A DNA stretch of 64,000 nt, taken from assembly GCF_005491205.1 (NCBI RefSeq), contig NZ_CP028037.1:62001-126000 (forward strand), written 5' to 3'. Position numbers and translations under genes: made by a program. Of this stretch, positions 23,992 to 32,110 are shown in pieces (position 1 is the stretch's first letter; every line of letters begins with the position of its first letter). This DNA is from Nissabacter sp. SGAir0207 (GTDB taxonomy: Bacteria; Pseudomonadota; Gammaproteobacteria; Enterobacterales; Enterobacteriaceae). The notes below the pieces were generated by a model. That model had not been told where the DNA came from. It saw only the letters and a program-made list of their open reading frames with translations, and searched no databases.

Positions 23992-24671
23992 GCGCTCCTC
24001 CGTTGTTGGGCGGCGGTGGCGACCAGACGCTGGACAAAGATGCCGGGGGTGATCACCTGCTCCGGGTCCAGCCCACCAAGCGGCACCTGCCGGTTGACCT
24101 CGGCGATGGTGCAGGCCGCCGCCATCGCCATGATCGGGCCGAAGTTGCGGCCGGTCTTGTCATAGACCAGATTGCCCCAGCGGTCGCCGAGGTGGGCGCG
24201 GATCAGCGCGAAATCCGCCTTCAGCGGCAGCTCGAACAGATAGTGGCGTCCCTCAATCTCCCGTGTCTCCTTGCCCTCCGCCAGCTGGGTACCGTAGCCG
24301 GTTGGGGTAAAGATGCCGCCCAGCCCAGCGCCACCGGCCTGGATGCGCGCCGCGAGATTGCCCTGCGGCACCAGCTCCAGCTCCAGCTCGCCCCGGCGAT
24401 ACAGCTCGTCGAATACCCAGGAGTCCGCCTGCCGCGGGAAGGAGCAGACCACCTTGCGCACGCAGCCAGCCTTGAGCAGCGCCGCCAGCCCGTGGTCGCC
24501 GTTGCCGGCGTTGTTGCTGATCAGGGTCAGGTCGCGCGGGCGGCGGCGCACCAGCGCCTCCAGCAGCGCGTAGGGCTGGCCAGCCGGGCCAAAGCCGCCG
24601 ACCATCACCGTTGCCCCGTCATGGATGTCCGCCACCGCGTCGTCGGCGGAGGGGACGCTTTTATCAATCAT
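23988..24671 (-). CDS. pcaI: 3-oxoadipate CoA-transferase, alpha subunit
   Basis: A 227-residue partner of PcaJ. It has the CoA-transferase glycine motif GATVMVGGFGPAGQPYALLEAL near residue 18. It is the promoter-proximal gene of the seven-gene operon pcaI-J-F-D-catB-C-A, which takes catechol to TCA-cycle precursors. A PcaR-box-like sequence lies about 100 bases upstream, and the IclR-family regulator gene is divergent. Confidence 0.95.
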   Translation of the reverse strand: MIDKSVPSADDAVADIHDGATVMVGGFGPAGQPYALLEALVRRRPRDLTLISNNAGNGDHGLAALLKAGCVRKVVCSFPRQADSWVFDELYRRGELELELVPQGNLAARIQAGGAGLGGIFTPTGYGTQLAEGKETREIEGRHYLFELPLKADFALIRAHLGDRWGNLVYDKTGRNFGPIMAMAAACTIAEVNRQVPLGGLDPEQVITPGIFVQRLVATAAQQRRSA

Positions 24672-24772
24672 GGGATCTCCTTTTCACACTGCGGAGTGTG
24701 CTCCGCGTGACTGCTGTTTTTTTCACCCTATGCGCCGCCCTGACCTGCCGCAATACCGAATATCAAAACATT

Positions 24773-24787
24773 GTGCGATTATCGGAC
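24773..24787 (-). promoter_or_regulatory. PcaR-box-like operator
   Basis: On the minus strand the sequence GTCCGATAATCGCAC differs at one position from GTTCGATAATCGCAC, the PcaR binding sequence I remember from Pseudomonas putida pca promoters. It lies in the pcaI-pcaR divergent region, where the IclR-type regulator could control both directions. Confidence 0.65.
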
Positions 24788-24909
24788 AGTTGGTTAAAAT
24801 TGTGTTAAATCTGTGATCCAGCCAGAGAATTTGCACGCGGGGCGCTTGCGACGGGGCGGTGAAGGCGATAATTAGCCCTCCAGACGTCACCAACCAAGGG
24901 GAGAATAGG

Positions 24910-25731
24910 GTGAGCGAGGGGCATAACGAGTGGCAGCGGCTGGGGGAGATTGGCGCGCTGAGCGATCACACCTACAAGGGCGATCCCAATTTCATGGCGT
25001 CACTGGCGCGTGGGCTGGAGGTGTTGCAGGTCTTCACACCGCACTTGCACCGGCTGTCGGTTTCGCAGATCAGCCAGATGACCGGCATCCCGCGCGCGGC
25101 GGTGCGGCGCTGTCTCTACACCCTCAAGGCGCTGGGGTTTGTCCACTGCCCGGATGGCCGCCACTATGTGCTGCTGCCACGGGTGCTGACCATTGGCCAT
25201 GCCTACCTTGCCAGCTCGGAACTGGCGCGGGCGGCACAGAACTCGCTGGAGTTTTTGAGCAAGCAGCTCAATGAGTCCTGTTCGGTGGCGACGCTGGATG
25301 GCGACAGCATCCTCTACATCGCCCGCGCCAATGTGAAACGCATCATGACCATCGACCTACAGCGTGGTAGCCGGTTGCCTGCCTACGCCACCTCGATGGG
25401 ACTGGTGCTGCTCAGCGCGCTGGCGGAACCCGAGCTGGACGCCTACCTGTCACGCGTCACCTTTGAGCCGCTGACGCCCCACACGGTGCGTGACGCCACC
25501 CAACTGCGCGAGCAGCTGGCGCGGGTGCAGCGGCAGGGGTATGCGATTAATGATCAACAACTTGAGATAGGATTGCGATCCATTGCGGTGCCGATGCACG
25601 CGCGTAAGGGTGGGGTGGTGGCGGCGATGAACGTCGGCGTCAATGCCTCGCAGGTCTCGGCCCAGACCCTGCGCGACACGGTATTGCCGCAGTTGCAGCG
25701 TACCGCGATGGAGCTGGCGCTATTGTTGTAA
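24910..25731 (+). CDS. pcaR: IclR-family regulator of the beta-ketoadipate pathway, PcaR-like
   Basis: A 273-residue regulator. The winged HTH lies near residues 38-80 (LHRLSVSQISQMTGIPRAAVRRCLYTLKALGF) and an IclR ligand-binding domain follows, with SCSVATLDGDSILYIARA, GSRLPAYATSMGLVLLSAL and GYAINDQQLEIGLRSIAVP. This subgroup includes PcaR, PcaU and PobR, which sense beta-ketoadipate or related acids. The GTG at 24910 is preferred because AAGGGGAG sits just upstream; an earlier in-frame GTG at 24859 lacks a good site. No LysR-type CatR/CatM is present, so this protein probably controls the whole operon. Confidence 0.88.
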   Translation: MSEGHNEWQRLGEIGALSDHTYKGDPNFMASLARGLEVLQVFTPHLHRLSVSQISQMTGIPRAAVRRCLYTLKALGFVHCPDGRHYVLLPRVLTIGHAYLASSELARAAQNSLEFLSKQLNESCSVATLDGDSILYIARANVKRIMTIDLQRGSRLPAYATSMGLVLLSALAEPELDAYLSRVTFEPLTPHTVRDATQLREQLARVQRQGYAINDQQLEIGLRSIAVPMHARKGGVVAAMNVGVNASQVSAQTLRDTVLPQLQRTAMELALLL

Positions 25732-26048
25732 TCGCGACATTTAAATGAAATTCCTGCCGGCTTGGCTTGCCTGAAGGCCGCGCAATATTATCCTGTTTGC
25801 GCCGCCGATATGCGGCGTTTCGCCATCATCAGTTTGGGCATTATATCGTAATAATGGTATCCACTATTTTAATGACGGCAGGGTATCCCTGATTTCTGCG
25901 CGGATAATAGCGCAGGAAAAATCGGATACTTATTAGGCTGTTGTCGGCTATTTACGATTTAATGTTGTTAATAGTCGTAGGGGTATTATAAGATCGCGCT
26001 TCTTAAACATTTGTATAAATATAAAGCATCGAATAGAAAGGTATTATT
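25732..26048. other. AT-rich intergenic region upstream of the H-NS-like gene
   Basis: 317 bases with no credible gene. A hairpin CGCCGC/GCGGCG at 25800-25817 followed by TTT may end pcaR. The rest is AT-rich, with several TATTAT/TATTAG-like stretches, as is common before hns-type genes subject to autoregulation. Confidence 0.55.
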
Positions 26049-26447
26049 ATGACTGGTTTTCTGAAGACGTTGAACAATATTCGCAGCCTGCGCACACAGG
26101 CGCGTGAGGTCGATCTCTCAACCTTGGAAGAAATCCTGCAAAAACTGACAACTATCGTGGAAGAACGCCGCGAAGAAGAGGCGTCAGAAAAGCAGCAGAA
26201 AGAAGAGCACCTTACCAAGCTGAAAGAGTATCTGGAGCTGATGCAGGAAGAGGGCATTGACCCGGCTGAACTGTTGGCGATGACCGATGCCCAGGGTGGC
26301 CGCCAGAAGCGCCAGCCGCGTCCGGCGAAATATCAATTCCGCGATGAAAATGGCGAATTGAAAACCTGGACCGGCCAGGGCCGCACCCCGAAAGCCATTA
26401 AACTGGCGCTGGATGCCGGCAAGTCGCTGGACGATTTCGCCCTGTGA
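26049..26447 (+). CDS. H-NS/StpA-family nucleoid-associated protein
   Basis: A 132-residue DNA-binding silencer of AT-rich DNA. Residues 1-75 form the oligomerisation coiled coil, starting KTLNNIRSLRTQAREVDLSTLEEILQKL. Residues 90-132 form the DNA-binding domain with KTWTGQGRTPKAIKLAL, including the Q110-G111-R112 AT-hook-like loop. The sequence is more diverged from canonical H-NS than housekeeping copies usually are, and it lacks the long Ala-rich linker. A paralogue such as StpA is therefore likely. A hairpin at 26455-26480 ends the unit. Confidence 0.9.
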   Translation: MTGFLKTLNNIRSLRTQAREVDLSTLEEILQKLTTIVEERREEEASEKQQKEEHLTKLKEYLELMQEEGIDPAELLAMTDAQGGRQKRQPRPAKYQFRDENGELKTWTGQGRTPKAIKLALDAGKSLDDFAL

Positions 26448-26454
26448 TCGCCTC

Positions 26455-26480
26455 AGGACGCCGTGTAACAGCGGCGTCCT
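26455..26480 (+). terminator. Terminator after the H-NS-like gene
   Basis: AGGACGCCG pairs with CGGCGTCCT around an 8-base loop; a short T run (GCCTTTAATT) follows. Confidence 0.7.
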
Positions 26481-26620
26481 GCCTTTAATTCCCCGCTTTG
26501 CCTCTTTCCCTGCCGCCATTTCCGCTTTTCTCAACCAACCCTATATCATCCCGCTATTCTGGCTGGTGGTTTGTCTGATGACACTTTAGAATCACCTTTT
26601 ATTATCAAGAAAAGATCAAA

Positions 26621-26977
26621 ATGAAAAAAAGCGTAACCTTAATTCTCGTGCTGCTGATATTGGCGGCCGCTGGCATGTGGTGGAAAAATCGGGCCGATAA
26701 AGCCCGTGTGGAAAACGACGGCTATTATAGCGCGGTGATGTGTGTGATTGTGCAGCGCTTGGGCAGTGACACATCGCCAGAGGCCTACCTGCGCGATTTC
26801 AATACCGTGATTGAGGGCGGCAACTCCTTCTACGCGCTTGACCGCAAATCGCTGGATCGCGACGAAGCCCGGCGGGTGATTGCCGCTTTCCAAGGGTTGC
26901 CTGAGGCCGACAAAGCCCGCGCCGTGCAGCAAGACAGCGCCTGCCGCGCCAGCCTGATGGCGGCACTGGCGAAATAA
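26621..26977 (+). CDS. Small membrane-anchored or exported hypothetical protein
   Basis: A 118-residue protein with one hydrophobic N-terminal segment (residues 4-19, then MWWKNRADK). A hydrophilic domain with two cysteines (C41 and C107) follows, possibly disulfide-bonded in the periplasm. It stands alone between the H-NS-like gene and umuD. No family recognised. Confidence 0.65.
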   Translation: MKKSVTLILVLLILAAAGMWWKNRADKARVENDGYYSAVMCVIVQRLGSDTSPEAYLRDFNTVIEGGNSFYALDRKSLDRDEARRVIAAFQGLPEADKARAVQQDSACRASLMAALAK

Positions 26978-27038
26978 CCTGCGGCTAACACCTTGAGAAA
27001 CGGAGCAATCTCACTTTCCATTCCTCTAAATTATCATA

Positions 27039-27058
27039 TACTGGATAGATAACCAGTA
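27039..27058 (+). promoter_or_regulatory. LexA (SOS) box upstream of umuD
   Basis: TACTGGATAGATAACCAGTA contains CTG-N10-CAG with symmetric TA flanks, matching the enterobacterial LexA consensus. It lies 17 bases before the umuD GTG start. Confidence 0.9.
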
Positions 27059-27075
27059 TCATTGAGGGAAGTGAT

Positions 27076-27507
27076 GTGATTGTAACGAGCATATTTAGCA
27101 CGCCGGATGAGGAGATACCGGTGCTGGCGTTGCCGCTGTTTGCCGACTACTGCCGTGCCGGGGTGCCGTCACCGGCGGCGGACTACATCGAGCGGACGCT
27201 GGATCTGAACGAGTACTGTATCCGTCACCCCAGCGCCACCTACTTTGTGCGTGCCGAGGGGGATTCAATGGTACTGGCGGGCATCAACAGTGGCGATTTG
27301 CTGGTGGTGGATCGCGCCGAAACGCCGCAGCATGGCGACATCGTGATTGCGGCGGTGGAGGGGGAGTTTACCGTCAAGCGGCTCTGCCTGACGCCGCGTC
27401 TCTGTCTGGAGCCGATGAACACGGCCTACCAGCCCATCTACGTGGAGGCTGACCGGCTGGAGATCTTCGGCAAGGTGCTGCACGTCATCCATACCCTGCG
27501 CAAGTAA
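27076..27507 (+). CDS. umuD: UmuD-like self-cleaving DNA polymerase V subunit
   Basis: A 143-residue LexA/UmuD-type protein that RecA filaments would trigger to self-cleave during the SOS response. The cleavage site is A28-G29 in [12 protein letters not shown]. The catalytic dyad is S64 in EGDSM and K101 in FTVKRL. The start is GTG with GAGGGA upstream, since the overlapping ATG at 27074 meets an immediate stop. A LexA box sits just upstream. No umuC follows: a terminator and the convergent catalase gene come next. Confidence 0.93.
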   Translation: MIVTSIFSTPDEEIPVLALPLFADYCRAGVPSPAADYIERTLDLNEYCIRHPSATYFVRAEGDSMVLAGINSGDLLVVDRAETPQHGDIVIAAVEGEFTVKRLCLTPRLCLEPMNTAYQPIYVEADRLEIFGKVLHVIHTLRK

Positions 27508-27531
27508 AAAAGGCATACCCGCGGGTATGCC
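27506..27531 (-). terminator. Terminator of the manganese catalase gene
   Basis: GGCATACCCGCGGGTATGCC (27512-27531) with six A on its left (27506-27511), giving a U run for minus-strand transcripts. It also separates convergent umuD. Confidence 0.88.
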
Positions 27532-27548
27532 CCCTGCCGGGCTGGCCG

Positions 27549-28448
27549 TTATGGCTGGCCCTTGCTCCCCAGATCCTTATCCTCCAACGGGGTGGAGCCA
27601 AGCTCCGCGCCGGTGGCGGGGTTGATGTTCGGGTCAGACTGGGTGCGCTGCGCCATCACCTGATAGTCCACTTTTTGCGACTCCGGGATGGTCAGTACCG
27701 CCAGCCCGTCGCCGCCATCCACCGCGGGCTGCGGGTCGGCCACATACTGGAAGTTCTCATCCGAGTTCCAGCTCCCCCGCACCTCGCCCTCACCCGACAT
27801 GTTGTAGTAGATGTTGGCAAAGGCGGGCACCGGCGGCAGTTTGCCCGGCGGGAAGTTGTTGCGGATGGCGTAGAGCGCCTTCTCAAAGGAGAGCTGGTGC
27901 GCCACTTCACGGGTCATCAGGAAGGTCAGTGCGTCACGCACGCCGACATCATCCGTCAGGTTGATCAGGCGTTCATAGACGATTTTTGCCCTGGCTTCGG
28001 CAGCAATATTCGAGCGCAGGTCGGCTGTCGGCTCGCCGATGGTATCAATGTAGGCGGCCGTCCAAGGTACGCCAGCGGAGTTGGTCAGCGGCGGCCCGCC
28101 GCCATACAGTACGCCGGTGATGTGGCTGTCATTGCCGTTGCCGGTCAGCGAGCGATAGAGATCGGCCTCTTTCTGCGTCCCTTCCGACAGCTCGCCCTTC
28201 GCGCCCTTGTTCAGCATCGCCACGATGGTGCCAATGATCTCCAAATGGCTTAGCTCCTCGGTGGCAATATCCAGCAGCAGATCCTTGCGCCCCGGATCGT
28301 CATCGCCCAGCCCTTGGGTGAAGTAGCGGCAGGCCGCCGCCAGTTCGCCCTGTGGCCCGCCAAACTGCTCCAGCATCAGGTTAGCCAGACCAGGGTTGGG
28401 TTCAGAGACCCGGACAGTGTATTGCAGTGATTTGACATGTTTAAACAT
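27549..28448 (-). CDS. Manganese (non-haem) catalase
   Basis: A 299-residue di-manganese catalase that dismutates hydrogen peroxide. Candidate metal ligands are E35, E65, H68 (ATEELSHLE), E151 (AAEARAKIVYE) and H184 (REVAHQLSFEKAL). A C-terminal tail rich in acidic and Gly/Pro residues is typical of enterobacterial KatN-like proteins. GAGGATGG precedes the ATG. Confidence 0.92.
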   Translation of the reverse strand: MFKHVKSLQYTVRVSEPNPGLANLMLEQFGGPQGELAAACRYFTQGLGDDDPGRKDLLLDIATEELSHLEIIGTIVAMLNKGAKGELSEGTQKEADLYRSLTGNGNDSHITGVLYGGGPPLTNSAGVPWTAAYIDTIGEPTADLRSNIAAEARAKIVYERLINLTDDVGVRDALTFLMTREVAHQLSFEKALYAIRNNFPPGKLPPVPAFANIYYNMSGEGEVRGSWNSDENFQYVADPQPAVDGGDGLAVLTIPESQKVDYQVMAQRTQSDPNINPATGAELGSTPLEDKDLGSKGQP

Positions 28449-28819
28449 TCGCCATCCTCAATGTTTGGGTGGTCAGAAATAGGGGAAGCCCCCTGCAAAC
28501 CGCATTGTGGTGCTTTGTCGATATCATGCTCACACATGCAGGCCGTGGGGAAAAACCATCGGGTGAAAACGGCACTGCATGGCGTTATCTGGGAGGTGGC
28601 ACAGGGCCAGCCGGGCAGATAACACACCTAAGTTATAGAACATGTGGGATAAGTGACGCGGCTGTGATGGGAAATGTGTCGGGTGGCTGGCAGAAAGGGG
28701 GAGGCGGTATCAGGGGGCACCAGCGTGGCTCGGGGCACTGAATCGCCTGATAACCTTGGGGTTATTGGCGGCTTGGCGGGATAGCGCAGTTTTGCGTTAA
28801 GAAAGGCGACAAAATGTAA
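28449..28819. other. Intergenic region upstream of the catalase gene
   Basis: About 370 bases between the catalase start and the proP terminator. It should hold the catalase promoter on the minus strand, but I see no recognisable operator and no supported gene. Confidence 0.5.
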
Positions 28820-28845
28820 AAAGCCCCGGCAGTGGCCGGGGCTTT
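28820..28845 (-). terminator. Terminator of proP
   Basis: AAAGCCCCGGC (28820-28830) pairs with GCCGGGGCTTT (28835-28845) around loop AGTG, giving UUU at the 3' side on the minus strand. Confidence 0.85.
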
Positions 28846-28863
28846 GCGCAAGGCATGGGAGCC

Positions 28864-30369
28864 TTATTCGTTGATACGCGGGTGTTGCTGGATCAGGCTG
28901 GCACGTTTGGTCTCCAGCTCAGCGATCTGCGTATTGATGTCTTCGATCTTCTGCTCAATGTTGTCGTGGTGCTCACGCAGGATCTCCTTGGCTTCCGCCA
29001 GGTCGGAGGCCGCCGGGGTCGCGCCGCGCAGGGGCTTGTTGGCAGTCTCTTTCATGAAGATACCGGTCGCCAGACCCACCAGCGCCACCACCATCAGGTA
29101 GTAACCCGGCATATAGAGGTCACCCGAGGACTCCACCAGCCAGGCGGCGATGGTCGGCGTCAGGCCAGCAATCAGCACCGAGATGTTGAAGGCGCTGGCC
29201 AGCGCACTGTAGCGGATGTGGGTCGGGAACATCGCTGGCAGGGTGGAGGCCATTACGCCGGTGAAGGCGTTAAGGACGACCGCCAGCAGCAGCAGGCCAG
29301 CGAAGATCAGCCCGGTCACTTGGCTGTTAATCAGCATGAAGCAAGGCACTGCCAGCACCAGCAGCGCGATGCTGCCGATAATCACGAACGGGCGGCGGCC
29401 AAAGCGGTCACTCAGCAGGCCCATCACCGGCTGCACAAACAGCATCCCGATCATCACCGCGATGATAATCAGTACACCGTGGTCTTCCGAGTAGTGCAGG
29501 TTATGCGACAGGTAGCTCGGCATGTAGGTGAGCAGCATGTAGTAGGTGACGTTGGTGGAGATCACCAGACCGATACAGGTCAGCAGGCTTTTCCAGTGGC
29601 GGGTGGCAATCTCTTTGAACGACACTTTCGGGCCATCACGCAGGCCTTCGCGGTCGCCCTGTTCCAGCTTGTCAACGTGCTGCTGGAAGGCCGGGGTCTC
29701 TTCCAGCGCGTTACGCAGGTAGAGGCCGATGATGCCCAGCGGCAGTGCCAGGAAGAACGGCAGGCGCCAGCCCCATTCGAGGAAGTTGGCCTCGCCGACG
29801 ATGGCGGAGATCAGCACCACGATACCGGCACCGGTCACGAAGCCAGCGATGGAGCCGAAGTCGAGCCAGCTACCCATAAAGCCACGGCGGCGGTCAGGGG
29901 AGTATTCGGCGACAAAGATTGACGCGCCGGTGTACTCACCGCCGACGGAGAAGCCCTGTGCCATTTTCGCCAGTAACAGCAGGATCGGCGCCCAGATGCC
30001 GATGGAGGCATAGGAGGGGATCAACCCGATACAGAAGGTACTGACGGACATAATGATGATGGTGATGGAGAGGATTTTTTGGCGGCCATACTTGTCGCCG
30101 AGGGTGCCGAAGAACATCCCACCCAGCGGGCGGATCAGGAACGGCACCGAGAAGGTCGCCAGCGCGGCGATCATCTGTACGCTGGGGTTGGCATCCGGGA
30201 AGAAGACCTGCCCGAGCGCGTAGGCCACGAAGCCGTAGACCCCAAAATCAAACCACTCCATTGCGTTGCCCAGAGAGGCAGCGGTAATGGCTTTACGCAA
30301 CTTGGCATCATCGATGATGGTTACGTCTTTTAAGCCGATGGGCTTCACCTGTTTTTTTCTAAGTTTCAT
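28864..30369 (-). CDS. proP: Proline/glycine betaine osmosensing transporter
   Basis: A 501-residue MFS metabolite:H+ symporter. It begins MKLRKKQVKPIGLKDVTIID. The family motifs LGGMFFGTLGDKYGRQKIL and AEYSPDRRRGFMGSWLDFGSIAGF follow. The C-terminal 60 residues form the ProP coiled coil (AKEILREHHDNIEQKIEDINTQIAELETK), which tunes osmotic activation in E. coli. The frame extends upstream to 30423, but the internal ATG at 30369 matches the known ProP N-terminus and length. Confidence 0.93.
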   Translation of the reverse strand: MKLRKKQVKPIGLKDVTIIDDAKLRKAITAASLGNAMEWFDFGVYGFVAYALGQVFFPDANPSVQMIAALATFSVPFLIRPLGGMFFGTLGDKYGRQKILSITIIIMSVSTFCIGLIPSYASIGIWAPILLLLAKMAQGFSVGGEYTGASIFVAEYSPDRRRGFMGSWLDFGSIAGFVTGAGIVVLISAIVGEANFLEWGWRLPFFLALPLGIIGLYLRNALEETPAFQQHVDKLEQGDREGLRDGPKVSFKEIATRHWKSLLTCIGLVISTNVTYYMLLTYMPSYLSHNLHYSEDHGVLIIIAVMIGMLFVQPVMGLLSDRFGRRPFVIIGSIALLVLAVPCFMLINSQVTGLIFAGLLLLAVVLNAFTGVMASTLPAMFPTHIRYSALASAFNISVLIAGLTPTIAAWLVESSGDLYMPGYYLMVVALVGLATGIFMKETANKPLRGATPAASDLAEAKEILREHHDNIEQKIEDINTQIAELETKRASLIQQHPRINE

Positions 30370-31411
30370 AGCAAGTGGACCTGTTGTTATGGTTATTGAT
30401 GCTTGATGGTTCCAGTCATTCATAATTGTTATAACAGAAGGATAGACTATAGGAACAGTAAATGGGGTCTTTATGGTTAAGTTCTAAGCGAAAATGCAAA
30501 ATAAAACGCTGAATGCACAAATTATCAGCAAAAATATCCGGATTTTTCCGCTTCACTATTAAGCCGACAGGATAAGTTGAAGGACAAAATAAGCCAAATT
30601 GCGAGTACACCCAGTGTTAGTGGGCATATCTGGTTGAGCAGGCTACGCTATTTCCCGAAGTGGAAAAAAGTGGGTTGTTTAATTTTGCTTAACTGACTCG
30701 GTTTTGGCAGAGATTATTCATTGCAACCAAGGCGATCGCGCGGGGGGATATTGCGCCAAAAACTGGGGGCGTCAGGAAATCAATTTCCCGGATGCAATCA
30801 TAACAGCGTGGTTAATTGCTGGCAGAGTCCACCGCTATTTTTTCGCTGAAAAAATCACCTTCCTCCTGTTGTTCTCCTTGCCAGTACCACGACGATGGCT
30901 AACGCATCCAGTCAAAATGTGCACATAAACCTGCCTTTTCACCCCTCCGCGCCGGGCATTTCGGCGAACAAAGCGTCATTACTGCAACCTGCTCAATAAA
31001 TGGCAAAAAAATCGCCGGGTGATTTCTTCGCCAGCGCCAGCCGCGTATTCTGGGGTTTCCATGCTCAGCGGAATAAACGCCCTGTCACATTGTCGCGCTA
31101 TAATTGGGCCGGCTGCGGCCCGGCAGAATGATATTTTCCCGGCCAGATCGGCGCGGCGAACTGGCACCATTGTGAAGCAAGGGAAGATATTCGTCCGCTA
31201 TCCCAGCCAGTGCCGGAAAATGGCGGGCCGCCATCGTGTAATAATGCCCACTTCCGCCATCACTTTGCGGCGTTAGCAGGTGCCGGTTCACGGGGGAAAA
31301 TTGTCCGGGCTTCACCGTGAGGGGAAGTAAATTTCGCGATGGGGTGGGCGGCTAAAGGGCCGGAATATTCACTGCCGGAACCGGGCGAAATTGGCTGGCG
31401 TTATCGCGGAA
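30370..31411. other. Gene-free region of about 1 kb upstream of proP
   Basis: The longest stretch without a supported gene. Short frames exist (for example 31019-31276 on the plus strand) but lack ribosome-binding sites and family features. The proP promoter should lie near 30420-30480, where TTGTTATAACA forms a small dyad (30427-30437). One copy of the CGCTATTTCCCG motif is at 30646-30657. Composition is mixed and may represent decayed coding DNA or an unrecognised RNA. Confidence 0.5.
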
Positions 31412-31437
31412 ATAAAAAACCGCCCGCAGGCGGTTTT
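31412..31437 (-). terminator. Terminator of the PPOX-fold stress protein gene
   Basis: AAACCGCC-CGCA-GGCGGTTT hairpin with an A run on its left, giving a U run on the minus strand. Confidence 0.85.
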
Positions 31438-31447
31438 GAGCAGGGGA

Positions 31448-31882
31448 TTACAGCGTAATTTCCTGATGGTTGTTCTGGTCGTCCCAGTAGGTCAGGCGCT
31501 GGGCGCTGACCTTGATCAGCAGCAGGTCAGGGGTGTCGATGCCCTCTGGGAACCACTTCTCCACGTCCGGCGTCCAGTACTCTTTCAGCGTCTCTTTGTC
31601 GCGGATCAGCTCCGAGGTGCCTTCGATGGCGATAAACAGGCTCGGTTTGTCGGAGGACTTGGCGGTGACGTAGTTCAGCGTGGTGGCCGTGTTGCGATCA
31701 ATGTCCGCCACGGTCTGGTTGTCTTCGGTGGTAAAGAAGTAGGCGTCACCGTTGTACTCCACGTTGCGGTTATTGCTCATTGGACGGCTGGCGATGGCGC
31801 CACCTTCGCTGTAGGTACACATCATGGCGTAGTCGATGTCTTTGATCAGTTTGGACAGTTCGGACAGCGTCTTCTGGCTCAT
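31448..31882 (-). CDS. PPOX-fold general stress protein
   Basis: A 144-residue pyridoxamine-5'-phosphate-oxidase-like (split-barrel) protein of the general stress protein 26 type. It has YAMMCTYSEGGAIASRPMSNN, DAYFFTTEDNQTVADIDRN and SLFIAIEGTSELIRD. It probably binds FMN or FAD; the physiological substrate is unknown. TACGATG-flanked GGAGC precedes the start, and a terminator follows the stop. Confidence 0.88.
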   Translation of the reverse strand: MSQKTLSELSKLIKDIDYAMMCTYSEGGAIASRPMSNNRNVEYNGDAYFFTTEDNQTVADIDRNTATTLNYVTAKSSDKPSLFIAIEGTSELIRDKETLKEYWTPDVEKWFPEGIDTPDLLLIKVSAQRLTYWDDQNNHQEITL

Positions 31883-32110
31883 CGTAAGCTCCTGGTTATC
31901 ATGATCAGGGAACCGCCAGGCTGGCGGTGCTGCAAAGGGCGCGTAACCCGTTTCAAATCAATGTGTCACCCAGATAAGGCTAGTAGAGCAACACCCGAGC
32001 GTCCAATCGACGGCCTATAACAAAAATGAATATCCACACGATGTGCCGTCACCACACTCCCGCCAGATTGGCTAAATTTAGGGCATCAGCGGCCTAAAGG
32101 GGGAAGGGCA

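Noticed and set aside
28855..29922. A 355-codon plus-strand frame opposite proP
   Set aside because: Composition is dominated by His, Gln and Arg, without a ribosome-binding site. It is a shadow of proP.
31019..31276. An 85-codon plus-strand frame in the proP-PPOX gap
   Set aside because: No ribosome-binding site, no recognisable domain, and overlapping frames of similar length on both strands. Not supported as a gene.
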